Assembly (NCBI GenBank): GCA_033964015.1
Contig: CM066913.1
Span: 36,015,852-36,079,851, forward strand
Reading direction: 5' to 3'
From: Scolanthus callimorphus
Lineage: Eukaryota > Cnidaria > Anthozoa > Actiniaria > Edwardsiidae
DNA: 64,000 bases
The translations under genes were made by a program, and so were the position numbers. The stretch's first letter is position 1, and every line of letters starts with the position of its first letter. Below, one piece after another: positions 44,166 to 55,214 of this stretch. The notes under the pieces were generated by a model. It ran no database searches. It was not told the DNA's origin and saw only the letters and a list, made by a program, of their open reading frames with translations.

Positions 44166-46017
44166 GAATAAAATGTCCGCCAGTATTACATGAAAAAAAC
44201 ATCTAATGAGTTATTTATTATACGACGAACAAACAATATTTTCTTTTCTTTTCAAGATTCACTAGAAAACGTACGTGATTTGACTAGCACACGATCGGGA
44301 AGCCATTCAACTGCGCGCGCAAAACCGGTTCGTAACCGGTTTCCTACAGTGTAATACGGCTTTCAACCGTGTGGAATACGGCTTTTGCCGTGTAATAGGG
44401 CTCCATATCTGCACTCAATTTTAACCTTATATGGTAAAATGACGTCACAGTCGTATAATAATGTGCATGTAGCATTTCATTTCATTTCATTTCATTTTAC
44501 AAAGCTGAATTAGTTTCATAGCATTATTCAGCATGGGCGATGAAGTTGAATCAGATGTTGAATTGGTTGGTCCAGCATTACAGAAGGAAGCAAGTGGATG
44601 TAAACGTAGGCAAATTGGACAGGAAACACAATCAGAATTAAGATGGTAACGGAAGTACAAGTTTCAGCATAGCCCTCTCCCGGACGTTATGATTATGCGT
44701 CGTTTAGACAGATGCTATTCTACAAGAGAGTGCTGGAAAAGTTACATCATCACCATGATGATGTAACTATAGATTATCTAAATAACTATCTAAATAACTA
44801 TAGATTCGTTGAAAACAAAATAAGGTTGTTTGTTGCGGTATAGAAAAGGTTTCAATATTGCGCTACGTTTTGGAGCTTTTAACGCGTATTTTAAGACGAG
44901 CATTTTTGCAATCTAATTATAAGAATGGGGTGCCTTTTTCCTAATTTTACTATATAAAAGGGTAAGGGGTCCGATTTTTTGAAGTGAAATTTCCTGAAAT
45001 TCTCCCGGGAAATACAGTCAATGTATGGCAGGCGTCTCGATGTTTCCCTGGAGAAAGAACTCAAAATCTTGAGACTCGCGGCAAAAGCGGGAGAGTTTGA
45101 CGTCCTTACACGACGGAAACCTTGATATGTACGACGCTTTTAACGAATGTTAAACGATTCAACATCATTGAACATGATTCAACACGATTCAACTTTTCAC
45201 AAAGTTACGTTCAGTCATTTAGAAAACAATAAATGACGTTAAACATATTGCTGAATATGCATTGAAAAATATTTACCGAGATTCGTAAGTTCTCTTCTAA
45301 AATTTGAGTTCTGCATTTCTCTTCTCTGTAGTGTTTTTCTTTTTGGTCACAGTCAAGAGAAAGTTTTTTATTGTGAGCTGCCTTACCATGTCTTGACATT
45401 GTCACGAAAGTGCGTAGTGCGTAGATCATTTATTCATTTACCAAAGTGCGCTGTCAACATCGACTTTAAAAATTTATTTAAAGAGCTTTGTAAAACGTAC
45501 ATTTATCGACAATACAATACAAAAATTATTTATTCTGATCAAAATATCGTACATATTTTGTATACAATCAATGGGTCAAAACTGGCAAGTACAATCAAAG
45601 CGCTACATTATATTTGTAATATAATCTATTAATAAAGCTGCTCTTGTATCTTTTTGTATTTGTTTGGAAGAGTACTGGATGCGTGGCGAAGGTTGTAGTA
45701 TGACTTTTTACGCTTAGGTAGTAAGGGTCGCATTGGGTGTGCCGTGCAGGATTTTATTTTATTTTTTTTATCTCCAAAGTCTTCGTCCGAAAATTCGGGA
45801 AGCGGCGAAAATTCGCTGTAAATCGAGTAAAAGGTCTACCGAATTTTCGCCGAAAGTTCGTGCGAAAATTCGTCTAAACAATGTCCGAAATTCGGCGAAA
45901 TTTCGTCTCGTTTCTTTTTGCCAGTAGTGTACCTCTTACGAAACGACTGCACGCATTTTGAAACCTTTTTCAATCAAACACTTGTCTTATATCAGCGGAG
46001 ACTTCACTGTTTTTACA
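44166..46017. other. intergenic, no supported gene
   Basis: An ATTTC microsatellite lies at 44,475-44,500. Clustered CGAAAATTCG motifs lie at 45,780-45,905, and GATTCAAC motifs at 45,150-45,200. No gene is recognised. Confidence 0.4.
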
Positions 46018-47344
46018 TTGGGCAATTCCAGAAAATAAAGGTACCCCCCCCCCCCCACGGACGGCATTTGGAAATTCCGAAGGGATGGGGGGGGGGGGGG
46101 GGGGGTTAGGAGCTCGGATTTCTGATTGCATGGGAGGGTTTTCGAAGCTGGATTTCTTGTCACAAGGGGGGTTTGAAGATGCCCAACTTCTGAAGGAGTT
46201 CGCGTGTTTTCAGTCTGCTAAAATAGCGTTTTTCAGAAAGAAAATAACGTCATTTCACGCGCGGAAAAACAGTCTTCGCCGCCATTCGATAGATAGAGAA
46301 TGCTTGCCAGTTCGTACAATTGTCCCTTCTAAGACAGAATCTCCATAATTTTCTACTGATTTCAACTGTTAGTTCAATCACGCAGCAGGTTCAACTTTGT
46401 ACAATCACACATTGAAATTAATATAAAGGATGTTGGCGATACGGGATAAGTTGAGCTTCCATGGACGCGCAACTTTCACCAAAACCCGCCTCAACTTTCC
46501 CTAACATATCTAATGAAATCCCGGAACAAAACGGTATAGTTAAATAAACGTTTCTCAAAAATGGTACATGTAATATGCATGTTGAATAATATGTTTTTCT
46601 TTTACTCCTTTTTAGGGTTTCTATATGGGTTTTTCCTAAGCCTCAAATATTCGAAGATCCGCAAAAAGTAACCACTAGGCTTTCCAAGCTTGGTTTCCTA
46701 TTGGTTATAATTATTTGGAAAAAATTGTTTTAGAAAGCGATTTGAAAATGTGTGTTGCAAGTAAATAGCTTCCACACTTCATTTGAAATGTCTAGTCCCC
46801 CATTTCACGATCGAATGGCGAAAGTCTCAAGTTTTTCTGTGATAATATCATCCGATTCTTTGCCTCTACAATTCAAATCTTACAAAATAGCCAGTTAGCT
46901 ACTAGTTAAACACGCTAAAAATGTAGAGCTCATATTCAGTGGGTGTTGTGAATGCCGGTGGTATTTTTTTCTTCAAAATCAAACTATCATGCTCTGTATT
47001 AATATTCTGAAACAAGATTATGCGCTTTTTGTGTTTTCTTTACTTTGCAAATTTATAAATTCCCGCAACAACCCCCGCAACTTTTGCCTTTTTCTCCGCA
47101 ACGTTTCCCTCCCGCAAATTTTTACTTTTTCTCGCAATAATAAACAGGTGGTAATTATTTGGATTCCGGAGGGGAGGGGGGTAAAAGTTGAAATTTCTGA
47201 AGGGGAGGGGGTTTAACCTGCCCGGAATTCTATATGCATGGGGGGGTAAACCATTTGGAAATTCTGGATGCATGGAGGGGGGGGGGGGGGGGTCAAAAAC
47301 TAGTGCCGCCCGTGGGGGGGTACCTTTATTTTCTGGAATTGCCC
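46018..47344. mobile_element. element or element pair with GGGCAATTCCAGAAAATAAA termini and long G/C runs
   Basis: Left end at 46,019: GGGCAATTCCAGAAAATAAA, then GGTACC and a 13-C run. Right end at 47,344: the exact inverted sequence preceded by a G run. Inside lie a 19-G run (46,087-46,105) and a 16-G run (47,277-47,292). It may be one 1.3-kb element or two copies in opposite orientation with unique sequence between. A shorter relative lies at 49,362-49,657. Confidence 0.6.
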
Positions 47345-48140
47345 ATTCATGGCTTGGCAATTTACTGTAGGATTTGCATGTCACACCTATGCATGCCAGA
47401 CTTGACAGGAATTTAGGCAGAAAAAATCAGCGAACTTCAATTTTCTCACAGATTTCCTCTCAGATTGATAGTCTGCCAAAAAATGTCACCTTGTGCCAAC
47501 AAAAGTTTTAGCTACTGATTCAGCCAATCAGAAAAAATCCTGGCACAGACACATACAATGCTATAATATAGAATATGCATTTTAGATCCAGGTTCTAATT
47601 GTTTTTATTAAACAAACTGTGCATAAACTTGTTAACTTTAAAAGTTGGTTAGCATTTTTCTGCTGCATCAACCTAGAGTACTCTGGTAATATTAAAACTT
47701 TGTAAGCTACGATCATGCGCAATGCTTTGTAAGTGCACATTTCCCCTTCTTTGTGTTATTTCAGGAAATCAAGGACAGTGATGCCCTACTTTTTTGCTTC
47801 TAGGTGACTTAAATCATGCCGCCAAAGAAAATATTTCATAACCTGTGAGTACCCAGAGTGATGTTGCCATGACTACAGGCCATGTCCATCACCCAGTACT
47901 TTTATGACAACAGACCCAGTGACATATGCTTTTAAGAAAAATTAATAGACCATCCTTATAATATATTAACATGCCCTGAGATGAACCAAATTATAATTAG
48001 ATCTCAACCTAGAGACCTAAATAATAATTTCTAGAATCTCTTGATTAAAAATGTGGACCTGACAACAGTTACAAAAGTCAATTAAAACAAGAGAATGAAG
48101 TAAGCTAATAATAGAGAAGAAGAATACACTGTACTTACAA
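47345..48140. other. intergenic, no supported gene
   Basis: No domain or repeat boundary is visible. Confidence 0.35.
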
Positions 48141-48144
48141 TGAT

Positions 48145-48425
48145 CTGCAGTAGGAGAAAAGGCATCATCAAGGGCTGATGACAAGATATATAGAGTTGTG
48201 TTATTTCCATGTGCATTGCTTCAATCCATAGACCAGTATATCAAAGTGATGTTACATCTAGACTCCTTGCAACTTCAAGCACTCTGCAGTTTTAGGAGAA
48301 AAGGCACCCTCAAGAGCCGACAACAAGATACACAGAGTTGTGTATTTCCATGTGCATTACTTCAATACAATAGACTAGTATATCAAAGGGATGTTACACA
48401 TGTAGACTCCTTCCAACTTCCAGCA
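48145..48425 (+). repeat. two tandem copies of a repeat of about 140 bp
   Basis: AGGAGAAAAGGCA, CAAGATA, TTCCATGTGCATT and AGTATATCAAAG recur in order in 48,145-48,285 and 48,287-48,425. Confidence 0.75.
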
Positions 48426-48513
48426 CCAGCTTGACAAGCACCAGACCATCCCAGACTTTTTGTGGATCTCACTGGATTTTAGCTATGAGCAGACCAATCT
48501 GAAACAGAACGAT

Positions 48514-49227
48514 AGACTCCTTCTTCGGCAAACGTCCGTAAATCGAGGGAACTTTTTTTCATTGCGGCGCGCTTCGATTTGTTTACAGTGTCAAGTTACT
48601 CAGGAGAGGGAGAGACGCGCCACGGGGGGAAAACGCCGAAAGAAGGTACTGCAGACACTCCTTTCAGAAACCTGGTTTTGTCAAAGGAATTTCACTTGAA
48701 CAATCTGATTGGCTAGAGTGTAAAGATCTATCAGCACTGCGCCAATAACCGCTTAAGTGCTGATGTACATAGACCGTGATGGGTTATCGCTGCTCCATGA
48801 AGAAAGCAACATTTTGCAGTTACATAGACTGGTTGTAACCCCTTCTTTGGCGAATGTCCGTATATCGAGGGAGAAGTTTTTTCCCCGCAGCGGGGCTTCG
48901 ACTTTTGTTTACACTGTTTACATTTTTATACCAAACCTACACGATCTGGTTCTCATCACAAAATTGATTGGCATAATTGACATTTAGCTGTCGTCGATTT
49001 TTTTCAGGGATTATTTACAGTCCAGGGTGAGAATGATGTATTTGACAGAAAAAAAGCCAGGTTTCTGAAAGGAGTGTCTGCAGTCCCTTCTTTCAGCGTT
49101 TTCCCCCGTGGTGCATCTCTCCCTCTACTGGGTAACTCAACACTGTAAACAAATTGAAGCGCGTAACAGGTAAAAACCATTCTCTCGATTTACGGACGTT
49201 TGCCGAAGAAGGGGCTGCAAGCAGTCT
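48514..49227. mobile_element. large inverted repeat (arms about 165 bp, spacer about 380 bp)
   Basis: The left arm 48,514-48,675 and the right arm 49,057-49,227 are reverse complements over most of their length. Shared marks are AGACTCCTTCTTCGGCAAAC, GTCCGTAAATCGAG, GAGAGGGAGAGA and TTTCAGAAACCTGG. A third, partial copy in left-arm orientation lies in the spacer at 48,826-48,920. The transcript of either strand could form a long hairpin. Confidence 0.8.
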
Positions 49228-49361
49228 AACAGAACAAAAGCATACGCACTACTTGATTGAAACCCCTACTGTAGGTGGTATTCTAGAAACATAAGACCTC
49301 AAAACATAATTACCTCTTGGACAGAGCAGGGAATTTAACATTCACTATGTTTTAAATGTTG

Positions 49362-49559
49362 TTGGGCAATTCCAGAAAATATATGTACCCCAACCACGGG
49401 CGGCACTAGTTTTTGACTCCCCCTATGCATCCGGAATTTCCAAAATGGCTTACCTCCTCCCCCCCCCCCCCCCCCCCTCCCCCATGCATATAGAATTCCT
49501 GAGAGTTTCACCTAGCTTCCAGCTTAAAAAAAACCATGCAGGCATAATTCCAAGCTTGA

Positions 49560-49593
<34 letters not shown>

Positions 49594-49657
49594 CCCCCCA
49601 GAACTTCCAAATGCCGCCCCGCCCGCCCGGGGGTACATACATTTTCTGGAATTGCTC
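49362..49657. mobile_element. MITE-like element with GGGCAATTCCAGAAAAT termini and a 29-C run
   Basis: The left end GGGCAATTCCAGAAAATATA and the right end ATTTTCTGGAATTGCTC are inverted. Both termini are followed inward by C-rich tracts, and CGGGCGGCA / TGCCGCCC recurs near each end. The run 49,562-49,590 is 29 consecutive C. Confidence 0.7.
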
Positions 49658-49659
49658 AT

Positions 49660-51246
49660 TATTTTCCCAGTCACTAGGGACATGGTTGTCGTTAAAGCTC
49701 CCAGTCCTTGGAGACACTATCGTCCACCTTTTGATAGATTGTTGTTCAAAAGTGCTATAGTATATCATGCTACCCTGACCCTTCCACGTGACCAAAGGGT
49801 GGGGTTGCAATTATTGACTAGTCCATTACTAAAATGACATCACATCAAAGGACAATGTTTTCGCACCACAGCAATTTTGCCCACATTTGGTTGTCTAAAT
49901 ATTTGAAAATAAATATCTCCTGTAGTTCTAGATCCTTACAGCATATCGTACGATTCTAAGGTTTTTCACCAGGGGGTTCCACGAGGGTCTCCTGTCGGTT
50001 TAATGAACCTTTTTAGCTAAAACCTTCTGTACTTGTTAGAACTCATTTTCCCTTGGCCCTCCGTCGGAGCCATGTCATACATATGTAAGGAACATATCTC
50101 GTCTCGAGCCTGCAAGTTCAAACATGGAGAACTTCATTCGCTAATTTAAGATTGCTTCGTATAAATCAGTTCCCTTGAACTGATCAAGAAACTCATTGTC
50201 TCAAGTAGATCGCATTAACTCTAAATCAATAGTACTTCCCGAGTCAGATTTAGCATTAAATCTAGTTCTATTTGAACGAAGTAATCACGTACCTAATCGT
50301 TGTTTTCGTGGTACATTTCTGTGGAGAGAACGTCCGCCATGTTGACGATTTTGCAAATTCGCGCGCACTGTGCTCGCGGGGCATCTTGGGAAAATGGTGC
50401 ACGCGACGACCGCTGTGTATTATGGGTCGACAAATGAAACAAATAAAACAGTACCTTCCTTCAAGAATAACAGGGATATATTCATGAACCACTTCACAGG
50501 GACTTTCGAGCCCTCGATGCACTGACTATACCACAGGGGACCCAAGCTTATATTTTTTATTCGAAATTAGTCTTGGGTCGCGGTCCCCTGTGACTCTACA
50601 ACAGAGGAATACCAAAACTCACAACAACAAAAACAGAATGCCAGAATCGGCCCATGTTCCCTTGTGGGTTTATCGGCAATCTTTTGTTTTCGGGTTTTGG
50701 GGATTCACGGCGTAGCGCACAAAAAGCGGGTTCCCCCATATCACGTGGTCATGTTTTTACACCCCTTGTCACCAAGGCAATGATGTCCCAGTTTGTCCCA
50801 GAAAATTTGACCTATCAACGATAAGGCGACTTTGCGGGAGCAAAGGTCATCCCCCCACCACAGGGGAATTTTTTAGTGCCCGCGCTGGCTTTGATGGCCA
50901 CAAATTTTAAAGCTCTTTGCGCTCTCTGCTTGTCGCTCTTTGCGTTCTGTTCTTGTCGCATCTGAGATCATTTTGTCGCATTGCTCGTTTTTCAAAGTAC
51001 CCAATTTCGTCGGCTTTGAAAGTACACTAAGAACCCTATGCAGAGTCCTAAGATAGATAATCTTCTTTGCAAGTCTACTAGAAAGAAAGGAATCCTCTGT
51101 TTAATATCTTTATCTTTATTGAGCTTATAAAAGGTTCTGGTGATAATATATACAATGCCTCTGGTTAGTGTTTTTGTCCTGGGTTTATGGACCGTAATTC
51201 CTAAGACAACCTCGAAACGTCAACTCACCAAACCCGCACTAATAAC
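49660..51246. other. intergenic, no supported gene
   Basis: A CpG-richer patch at 50,320-50,420 lies next to two inverted CAGGGGACC blocks (50,535-50,545 and 50,580-50,592). No coding region is recognised. Confidence 0.35.
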
Positions 51247-51399
51247 CCTAGTTGGAGTTTAATTTCGTGTTCTGTGCGCATGCAATTTTAGTCCGAATCT
51301 TTTGTTTAACTTCTCTTTGTTCTTGTTAAACAAAAGAAATCAAGGAATTCGGACTAAAATCACATGCGCACTAAACACGAAATTCAAACTCCAACTAGG
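51247..51399. mobile_element. near-perfect palindromic MITE
   Basis: CCTAGTTGGAGTTTAATTTC at the left is mirrored by GAAATTCAAACTCCAACTAGG at the right (given here without its last base). TTTTAGTCCGAAT and GTTTAAC also pair, leaving a loop of about 15 bases near 51,320. Confidence 0.85.
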
Positions 51400-51640
51400 C
51401 TTATTGTTCTACCTCCTAGTTACTAATGCTACGTCGGACAAGCTGAAATGTTTCTTTGACATTAGATGGAAATGACACCGATTGCGGAGAGGTCTTTAGA
51501 TAGATAGATAGATAGATTTATAGTTTATTAGCAGCTTATACACACAAGTACATGGCTGTCACGCTAACAAACATTAATAAAAATACAAAAAAAAACAAGT
51601 AATGCAAGAGTCCAGCTAGTTTTAGATTACCCACCCCTAG

Positions 51641-54600
51641 TTAAAAACAGTCATATATATATTTAGCGACCTCCCTCTGCGCTGTTATAGGAGGATTTAT
51701 TAGATTCTGAAAAAGGAGGCTTTCATCAATATATCTTTTATCTTTCATGACCTTTTTAACTTTTAAAACCTCAAGCACTCGTTTTCTTGCCATCTCATGT
51801 CGCTTACATTTAATCAGGAAGTGGAACTCGTCTTCGACCTCCCCTGAATTACACTGAGAACAAATTCTGTCCTCAGGCTTTCTATAGGGCCTCTGGTAGC
51901 GCCCAGTCTCGATTTCAAGTTTATGACTACTAATCCTTAGGCGGGTGAGGGCTTTTCGGTGGTTGAGGTTGTGAATGTTAGAAAGGTATGTCTCAAAATC
52001 ATATGTCGTTTTGAAAGTTCTATAGGTTCTAAGTTTGTTTTTTTGACCGGGCTTTTTGGAGTCATTGAATATTTCGCCAACCAACATTGAAATTCGATGT
52101 CTTGCAGCCTTTGCTTAAAAAGCACTTTATCCTGCTGCAAGGCATCGTTTTGCAAAATGTTGGTGAGGGTTTCGCCCAACCCACACGAAGCGACAATTGC
52201 TTGTAATTTTTTTAGCCAATGAGACTTATAATTATTGTCTTTAAGGTCGAGAAAAGTATCGTAGGATAAAAATCCCCTCTCTTCGATTAGTTTGAAAAGA
52301 AAGTTGAGGGCTCTGCATTTGGCATTTATGGAGAGAGGGTATCTTCCCAGCTCCCCAAGGCAAGCACTGTTTACAGCGGTTTTTGTTACGCCAAGCAGAA
52401 GTTTACAAAACAGCACATGCACTGCCTCAACAGGGTCGCGCCCTTTCTGATCCTTCTCAACTCCCCAAACTTCGCTAGCATACAAAAGTATTGGCTTAAC
52501 TAGAGTATCAAAAAGCCGCATAGTCAGCTTAACGTCAGTTAAAAAGTTTTTACCCATTGCTTTCTTAAGTTTGTAGAGGGCTTTGAGTGCTATCTTTTTC
52601 AACTCATTCCTAGCCAAGCTAAAGGAACCTGCTGCGCTGAAAGTAAGCCCCAGATATTTATAGGACTTCACATTTTCCAAAATATCGTCTTCATATTTAA
52701 AGGAGTGGCTTAAGATTTTGCCTACGTTATTTAAAATTAACACTTTCGTTTTTTCTAAATTAAGTTTCATACCATTTTCTGAAACGAAGCTATGTACTGC
52801 ATCAAGTAAAGCTTGAAGCTGCTGGCTGCTCCTAGCCATAAGAACCAAGTCATCTGCATAGAGCAGGTGACTTGTTTTCAAGGAATTAATCTCCAGAGTT
52901 TCGTTACTTTCCTGAGTTAAATTGCATAGCTTTTCAGAGAGATCGCTGAGGTATAATTGAAAAGTGTAGTTGAAAGGACGCATCCTTGCCTCACTCCTAT
53001 GTTACAATGAAAGGACTCCGATATTTCCCCGTTGGCTTTGACAACTGCCAGGTCTTTGCTGTACATTGTTTTTAAAACAGCCAGAAAGTGTCCCGTGACA
53101 CCTGTCTTTTTAACCTTGTCAAACAGCCTCTCTCTAGGGATTGTATCGAAGGCCTTTGAAAAATCAATAAAGCAAGTAAACAGTAAGTTATTCTTTTTTT
53201 GGGGCTTGCTTTTAACATACTTATCGATTAATGCCTTAAGAACGAAAATATTATCAACGGTACCGTTCTTTTTGCGGAACCCACCCTGTTCTTTTCTTAG
53301 CAGCCCTTTGACTTCTAAATAGTAATATAGCCTCTCGTTTAAAATAGAAGTGAGGATTTTGCTGAGGCTTGGGAGCAAAGTAATCCCTCGGAAATTGTTG
53401 GGATCATCTGTTTTTCCTTTTTTGAATATTGGAACAATTACTCCCATGCCCCAGACATTGGGCCATTGCCCATTGCGCAGAATAGCGTTAAAAATGTTGA
53501 CTAGCGTGGGTAACAGTCTATCAGAGGCGATAAGAAGAACCTCGTTAAGTATATTATAATACCCTGGAGCTTTCCCTTTTTTCAATCTCTTCAAAGCATT
53601 TTTGACCTCAGGCACGCTAAATTCATAGTCAAGTGGACCGACTTCGTTGTGGTAAGCCGTGCTTTCCTCGTGGACCGATAGCGCACTAGATTCAAATTGA
53701 AGATATTGACGTTGTGCCTTAAAGTAGCTGAAAAAGGTTACGTTGATATTCTTTTTCGCCGCACCGGTAAATGTGTGCGCTATTTTTCTCCAGGTTTCTT
53801 TGGCGTTTCTAAAATCAAGCTCATTGATAGTTTTAGTTCTATGATTATACTTCTTTTTCCTGCACAGATATTTATAGCTTTTTTTCTGTTTATGCAGGGT
53901 GTTCCTAAGGTGTGCGTCACCAGGGTTACGACTTATTTCTTTACCAAGTCTCCTTAAATTATGTTTGCTATTGCGACAGTCGCTATCAAACCAGTCGGGA
54001 TAAGCTAGTCTATTAGTATTTTTTGCCTCTGAATATTTCAGGCCTGCCTCAAGACTAAGGGCTGTCAATACGTTAGTAAGGTTTACAATCGATTTTTCTA
54101 CGTCTTCGGAGGTATCTCCTACTTTGGCAGTATCGGTAAATTGTGTTACCCATTTTCAGAGTTCAATAATGAGGTTAGGCGTTCTCTTGCGACCTCGTTC
54201 CACATCAAACGTTTAAATTGAGTTTTTGTGCAATAGGCCGTTTCAGAATGCGTTTCAGGCAAAAAGCTCGAGCGAGCGCGCCGCATTCGTAGTGAGTAAG
54301 AAATACTGCAGTGATCGGACAGATATGGAATGAGGTCATTAACCCTACAGTAACGGAATTGGTCGACGATAGCCTCGTCACTTATAATATAATCTGCCGT
54401 ACTACACCCATTGTATTTAAAGCAGGTCATTTTACCCGGACAATCGCCTATCACCCTCCCATTCACTGTTCGCAATCCCAGGGCAGTGCATGTGTCGATA
54501 AGAGCCTTCCCTCTGCTATCGGTAGCGTGATCGGATGATTGCCTTATATTTTGGGTGTCGGCGACGTAATCGTCAGGTAAATCAAAATATTTATCGCTGT

Positions 54601-55163
54601 CTTGGCTCACAAACTCCTGCAGGTTACCGGTGCGAGCATTGAGGTCACCTTGTACGATAACTCTCCCTTTACTCGAAAATCTAAAAATATCTAGTTCAAG
54701 CCCGTTTATAAGGTCATCAGAGTTTGAGTTTTGCGAGCTTAGATAGACCGTCCCTAGATATACATCTTCATCTAGTCTAAAAAATGTTTTACTCAGTTTA
54801 CACCAAACCACGTTAGGGTTGTCAGAGGGTACGTAGCTAACACCCTTACTTATTGTTTTTCTGATGTAAACAGTTATACCACCCGCGTAACGCGTGCCGG
54901 TTTTCTCGCGGTGTAAATTGAAATTTTTGAAGTTAGAAACTGACAGATCTGCGAGAGGTCCAGCATGCGTTTCGACAATTCCAATTATATCATGATGCAA
55001 AAATATGTCATTTACCTCACGTAATTTGAGTTTAGACCCCAGTTCTTTGCTGTTAAACCCTTGAATATTCCATACGCAAAGGCGTAAGGAGTTGGGCTGA
55101 GCAAAATAGTGCGGTCTAACCCCCCCGGCATTTAATCGGAGTTTGATTAGATCTAAATCAAAT
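51641..55163 (-). CDS. LINE ORF2: endonuclease, reverse transcriptase, C-terminal zinc finger
   Basis: The endonuclease begins with LRLCVWNIQGFNSKE and has the catalytic blocks GIVETHA, GDLNARTG and SDHCSIS. The reverse transcriptase shows FIDFSKAFDT (motif A), GVRQGCVLS (motif B) and LLYADDLVLMA (motif C, YADD). The C-terminal part has CSQCN...DEFHFLIKC, a C-x2-C...H...C finger. No ATG opens the frame, which starts after a stop at about 55,163. Expression may be coupled to ORF1, whose stop lies about 50 bases downstream of that point. Three frame breaks occur: in an A run at 54,153-54,156, near 52,956 (one T short) and near 52,080 (one G short). Each fits loss of one base from a same-base run. 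The protein reverse-transcribes the element RNA at a nicked target. Confidence 0.85.
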
Positions 55164-55214
55164 TACGCAAGGTGAGAACGGACAACAGTAGAGAACCAAG
55201 ATATATTATTCTGC

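Noticed and set aside
48460..48699. Open frame of 79 codons
   Set aside because: It lies on the left arm of the inverted repeat and has no domain.
49445..49837. Proline-rich protein on the plus strand
   Set aside because: The proline run is the 29-C homopolymer of a MITE; the glycine-rich minus-strand frames are its mirror.
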